In this document: positions 60,923 to 64,000 of the stretch, piece by piece | How the letters are laid out: each line of letters opens with the position of its first letter | How positions within the stretch are numbered: position 1 is the stretch's first letter | Assembly (NCBI GenBank): GCA_017795005.1 | Contig: CP051242.1 | Location: 2,566,976-2,630,975, forward strand | Direction of reading: 5' to 3' | Length of the DNA stretch: 64,000 bases | DNA from: Balneolaceae bacterium | Lineage (GTDB): Bacteria > Bacteroidota > Rhodothermia > Balneolales > Balneolaceae | Program-made: the position numbers and the translations under genes | Notes under the pieces: generated by a model | What the model was told of the DNA's origin: nothing | What the model saw: the letters and a program-made list of their open reading frames with translations, nothing else | Database searches by the model: none

Positions 60923-62086
60923 TTGACAGAAAGGAGAAAAAAAATTCTAGTGATTGGAGGCGGTGTATCCGGAATCACTTGTGCGTTACTTTTACAAAAA
61001 TCAGGTTTTGTTACCGAAGTAATATCCAAAGATGATTTTGAAAGAGTTGACCCCTCTCCTTCTCTGGGCAGTCTATATCCCGCTGCTTCGATTATACCTC
61101 ATTCTGTTAAGCATCCAAATCTGAACAGCTTATTCGAAAGAAGTCAGAAAGTTTTCAAGCATTTAAATCTGGCTGCTTTCCAAGGCTTAAAAACTCATCT
61201 TCATTTTGAATTGTTTTCAGAGAAGCAAAGAAAACCCGAGTACCATCATTTATTAAAAAAGTTCAAAGTTTTAAAGAGTCATGAATTATCGAAAGCTCCC
61301 TCTCATCCTGAAATTCCTATACAATTTGGGTATCAGTTTGAATGCTTTTTTGCAGACTGGAATATTTATTTCCCAGCTCTGGTAAAAGCATACCTGGAGT
61401 CCGGAGGAATCATTACAAAGAAAGAATTAAAAAGAGATCAAATAGTAAGTTTAGATTCAGATATTATTATTAATTGTGCTCAACTTGGAGGTCCGGAACT
61501 AGCAGGAGAGGAATTCGAACCTGTTATATATATGGGACACTTAGTTAAAATTAACGGGGTGCCTCCTTTAAAAAAGGATCCAAATGAGACAGTCTCATAC
61601 AACTTTACACCTGGTAAAAAGTATTATCAATCGGAGAAAGGACATTTACTTGATGTGTATTGTTACTCAAGAGAAAGTGATTTGGTTTTAGGTGGGAGCA
61701 GATTAACTGGTACCATTTCTGAAAATGGAGACTGGGTTGGCGAAAAAGTAATAGAACCATCTATAAAAATCGGAAAGTGGGTTATTCCAGAACAAATCTT
61801 TTCATTAAACTCGGAAATAATTAAAAACTATTTTGGCTCAGATATCAGTTCTTACAAAGAAAGATCCGTACATATTGGTTACCGGTTTATGGGGAATAAA
61901 GAAATAGGTCTAAATCTCAGTTCCGAGCAATTAGGAGGGAAATTATTGATCCATAATTTTGGTCACGGTGGAGCCGGAGTAACTTTAAGTTGGGGCTGTG
62001 CAATCGAAATCCAAAAAATGATTTCTCAACACTACGGAGTAAAAAACTCAGAACTTCCTGAATTGTTAAACAGCCTTAGTTTTTAA
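60923..62086 (+). CDS. FAD-dependent oxidoreductase, D-amino-acid-oxidase (DAO) type
   Basis: The 387-residue protein starts at TTG 60923 and has an N-terminal FAD motif LVIGGGVSGITCALLLQ, SLGSLYPAASIIPHS near residue 50 and the C-terminal NFGHGGAGVTLSWGCA. The overall order matches the DAO superfamily (D-amino-acid oxidase or similar). Catalysis would oxidise a primary or secondary amine with FAD and oxygen. There is no signal peptide, so it is cytoplasmic. Substrate is uncertain. The stop overlaps the end of the convergent MerC-domain gene by 11 bases. Confidence 0.7.
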   Translation: MTERRKKILVIGGGVSGITCALLLQKSGFVTEVISKDDFERVDPSPSLGSLYPAASIIPHSVKHPNLNSLFERSQKVFKHLNLAAFQGLKTHLHFELFSEKQRKPEYHHLLKKFKVLKSHELSKAPSHPEIPIQFGYQFECFFADWNIYFPALVKAYLESGGIITKKELKRDQIVSLDSDIIINCAQLGGPELAGEEFEPVIYMGHLVKINGVPPLKKDPNETVSYNFTPGKKYYQSEKGHLLDVYCYSRESDLVLGGSRLTGTISENGDWVGEKVIEPSIKIGKWVIPEQIFSLNSEIIKNYFGSDISSYKERSVHIGYRFMGNKEIGLNLSSEQLGGKLLIHNFGHGGAGVTLSWGCAIEIQKMISQHYGVKNSELPELLNSLSF

Positions 62087-62471
62087 ACTCAGGGTTCGTT
62101 TTGAACTTATAGTTCAACCAATGACCTCGTATAAGCATTAAACTACCAATCAAAGTTATTCCTGCCTCTCCATAATCTCCGAGAGTTTCATTAAAAAACC
62201 AGGCAAGGAAAATGATAAAAACACCAACAATCAAATAAATTGTTGTTGAAAGTGATTCATGTTTCCTTCTTAAAGACAAAACTACTGTTGGAGCTATTGC
62301 AAGAAAGAAAATAAGATGAGTGTATTCATGAAACTCTTCAAAAGCGGGCCATAAAGGAATTAATGAAACGATTACCGGAACAAGCAAACAATGGATAGCA
62401 CAAATACCCGATAGTCCAATTCCGATTCGATCCCAAAATCCAGGTTTTGCTTGTTCTTTGTTATTAATCAA
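62076..62471 (-). CDS. MerC-domain membrane protein
   Basis: The 131-residue protein has four predicted membrane helices (about 16-40, 47-65, 78-96 and 100-115) and the MerC signature GICAIHCLLVPV with Cys24 and Cys28, which bind mercury or another soft metal in MerC proteins. It lacks an MerA/MerT operon context, so a general metal-ion or other transport role is possible. It is a single gene on the minus strand, convergent with the DAO gene (11-base overlap). Confidence 0.75.
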   Translation of the reverse strand: MINNKEQAKPGFWDRIGIGLSGICAIHCLLVPVIVSLIPLWPAFEEFHEYTHLIFFLAIAPTVVLSLRRKHESLSTTIYLIVGVFIIFLAWFFNETLGDYGEAGITLIGSLMLIRGHWLNYKFKTNPEFKN

Positions 62472-62549
62472 TGCTTTTAAAAATAAATTTAATGATACCC
62501 CTATTCCGAATCGGGGTCAACCTTAACCTTTTTGTTTTTCTCTACCAGC

Positions 62550-63266
62550 TTAATCGATAAAAGAGTTCAACGCTATATTGGCTTTTTTCCAATCCGGCAA
62601 AAATTGATCCATCAATCCATAAAACCTCTTATTGTGTAATCGTTCTAATAAATGTACCATTTCATGTACTACGACCATTTCCAGACACTTAATATCTTTT
62701 TCTACAAGTTTTAGGTTTAACCATATTTTCTGATCTCTGATATTACACGTCCCCCATCTTGTTTTCATTTTTCTAATTCTGAATTCTTTCACATGCACGT
62801 TCATTTTGGGCTCGTAATGTCTTACAAATTTCTCTATCAGAATACTTAATCTGTCTCTATACCAACTCTCCAACAGCTTTTCTCTTTTTTTGTGATCTGA
62901 TTTTCCCCTTAATTTCATAACTAAGTTATTCTCATGTAGTAGTATCTCTGATTTTGCAGCTCCTTCTTCCACTTTTAGTTCATAGGCTTTTCCAAAGAAA
63001 TAATGTTTCTCTCCGGATTGGTAGGAAAAAACGATTTCAGGCTTCAGGTCTGCTACTTTAGCTTTTTGAGCTTTAATCCATGTGAGTTTATTATGAATAA
63101 ACCGAATTAGATTTTTCTCTGAAATGTGAGCAGGGCAAGAAACACGAACTTTTCCATTTCTTCGGTTAACTCTTAGATATAGATTTTTTATTCGTTTTCG
63201 GTGAACCTTAATCTCTACTCCTTCTACTTCGATAGAGTACATACTTTGTCTGAAATTTCTGAACAC
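62550..63266 (-). CDS. YgjP-like (DUF45) zinc metallopeptidase
   Basis: The 238-residue protein has the gluzincin motif HEMVH (H201, E202, H205) and a third histidine H211 in RLHNKRF, typical of the YgjP/WLM metallopeptidase family. Upstream are KTRWGTCNIR and IWLNLKLVE, two conserved blocks of the family, and an N-terminal SVEVEGVEI-like beta segment. The family is a stand-alone metalloprotease of unclear substrate. There is no signal peptide. It is a single gene, 104 bases from the divergent hydrolase. Confidence 0.82.
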   Translation of the reverse strand: MFRNFRQSMYSIEVEGVEIKVHRKRIKNLYLRVNRRNGKVRVSCPAHISEKNLIRFIHNKLTWIKAQKAKVADLKPEIVFSYQSGEKHYFFGKAYELKVEEGAAKSEILLHENNLVMKLRGKSDHKKREKLLESWYRDRLSILIEKFVRHYEPKMNVHVKEFRIRKMKTRWGTCNIRDQKIWLNLKLVEKDIKCLEMVVVHEMVHLLERLHNKRFYGLMDQFLPDWKKANIALNSFID

Positions 63267-63370
63267 TTTGAACGATAAGAACTTTCTGAGTTATTTATAA
63301 AAGTATTGTGAAAACTATTCATTCATCTTCCCATAATGATTCTTTTATTTCTATGTTGTAGTATATAATT

Positions 63371-64000
63371 ATGAAATATTTTAAGCGCATTTTAAAATGG
63401 CTATTAGCAATTATTCTTTTGGGTTTCATAGGAATAGTGACTTTCATTCATACGGTAGACTTTTCAGTGAGTGAAGAACAAATTGAAGCGGCATTTGAAG
63501 ACGTGCATTACTCGCCTGAGTTTAGAAATTTCAGCTTTGAGGGCAGAGAAATGTTTTATGTTTCGATTGGAGATACTTCCAAACAAGCCCTTTTATTTGT
63601 GCATGGATCTCCCGGTAGCTGGGACAACTTCCTTTATTTTCTTAACGACAAAACACTCTTAGAAAAATACCAATTGATTTCGGTAGACAGACCCGGCTTT
63701 GGCAAAAGTGGTAATGGTATACCCGAGCGATCACTAGCTAAACAAGCTGAATTAATAAATGAAGTATTGGTTTTAGAGAATACTTCAGCAATTCTTATTG
63801 GTCATTCCTACGGTGGTCCTGTTATTGTAAGAATGGCTATTGATTATCCCGAATATGCTGATGGGTTGGTATTGGTTGCCGGATCTGTAGACCCTGAACT
63901 CGAAGAAACAAAATGGTATCAGATCCCTGTGCATTATAAAATTCTCTCATGGATACTTCCCGATATAATTTATTCTACAAATGAAGAAATTCTGGCTTTA
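63371..64000 (+). CDS. Alpha/beta hydrolase, truncated by the window edge
   Basis: Reading from the ATG at 63371 gives 210 codons open to the right edge. There is an N-terminal signal-anchor-like helix (residues 7-26), the oxyanion motif LLFVHGSPGSWDNF (HG at 78-79), SVDRPGFGKSG, and the nucleophile elbow GHSYGG with Ser146. It is a serine hydrolase of the alpha/beta fold; the acid and His of the triad lie beyond the edge. The substrate is unknown. The signal anchor suggests it acts at the inner membrane, facing the periplasm. It is divergent from the YgjP-like gene. Confidence 0.8.
   Translation, partial: MKYFKRILKWLLAIILLGFIGIVTFIHTVDFSVSEEQIEAAFEDVHYSPEFRNFSFEGREMFYVSIGDTSKQALLFVHGSPGSWDNFLYFLNDKTLLEKYQLISVDRPGFGKSGNGIPERSLAKQAELINEVLVLENTSAILIGHSYGGPVIVRMAIDYPEYADGLVLVAGSVDPELEETKWYQIPVHYKILSWILPDIIYSTNEEILAL

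Noticed and set aside
1..64000. tRNA, rRNA, complete insertion sequence, CRISPR array, integrase
   Set aside because: I looked for typical sequences on both strands and recognised none. Small tRNA genes can be missed by eye, so this is not proof of absence.

Overview
The window looks like a chromosomal segment of a Gram-negative, AT-rich bacterium of the Bacteroidota/Balneolota/Rhodothermota branch. Balneolota is my best guess. The grounds are: three giant secreted proteins ending in a type IX secretion (T9SS) type A sorting domain with the NYPNPFNP signature; DUF4402-type pilins; several TAnnTTTG promoter boxes; mostly weak Shine-Dalgarno sites; and 16S/LPS/rhamnose genes of Gram-negative type. 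No rRNA, tRNA, CRISPR array or complete insertion sequence was seen.

Layout. 1-4477: 3' part of rsmE, a dispersed-repeat-like spacer, a BFD-type [2Fe-2S] protein and dcd (all minus), then a small plus-strand set (PagL-like lipid A deacylase, ferric-reductase-like membrane protein, short-chain dehydrogenase). 4777-8923: a GH115 alpha-glucuronidase, a methyltransferase and an EVE-domain protein. 8978-12102: the dTDP-L-rhamnose operon rfbA-D-C-B (minus).

12330-50059 is about 38 kb of uninterrupted plus-strand genes for cell-surface structures. It begins with three giant T9SS proteins: one with CBM3 and Ig-like repeats, two with DUF2341, LamG and cadherin-like repeats. Next come three pseudopilin-like membrane proteins with strong Shine-Dalgarno sites, a small carbohydrate-binding-like protein, and four pilin-like exported proteins of DUF4402 type. 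The last of these has its own putative promoter and a strong terminator. The end is a compact operon (41258-50059): PapD-like chaperone, usher-like outer-membrane protein, natural FliF-FliG fusion, TPR lipoprotein, MotA, and MotB carrying three SPOR domains.

50120-64000 is mostly housekeeping: a pyruvate dehydrogenase operon, alaS, a DUF502 membrane protein, a plant-type ferredoxin-NADP reductase, an outer-membrane beta-barrel, a repeat protein, a lone receiver domain, a lipoprotein, a DAO-type oxidase, a MerC protein, a YgjP-type metallopeptidase and a partial alpha/beta hydrolase.

The main discovery candidate is the 41258-50059 operon. It joins chaperone/usher-type fibre export to the parts of a flagellar rotary motor (MotA, MotB, and the MS-ring/C-ring torque interface fused in one protein). 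No flagellin, rod, hook or flagellar export gene is present in the window. The conserved proton-channel residues in MotA and MotB and several torque-interface residues in FliG appear to be kept. I infer an ion-driven machine acting on a chaperone/usher-like pilus or on the outer-membrane complex. The gene content is read from the sequence; the mechanism is a hypothesis.
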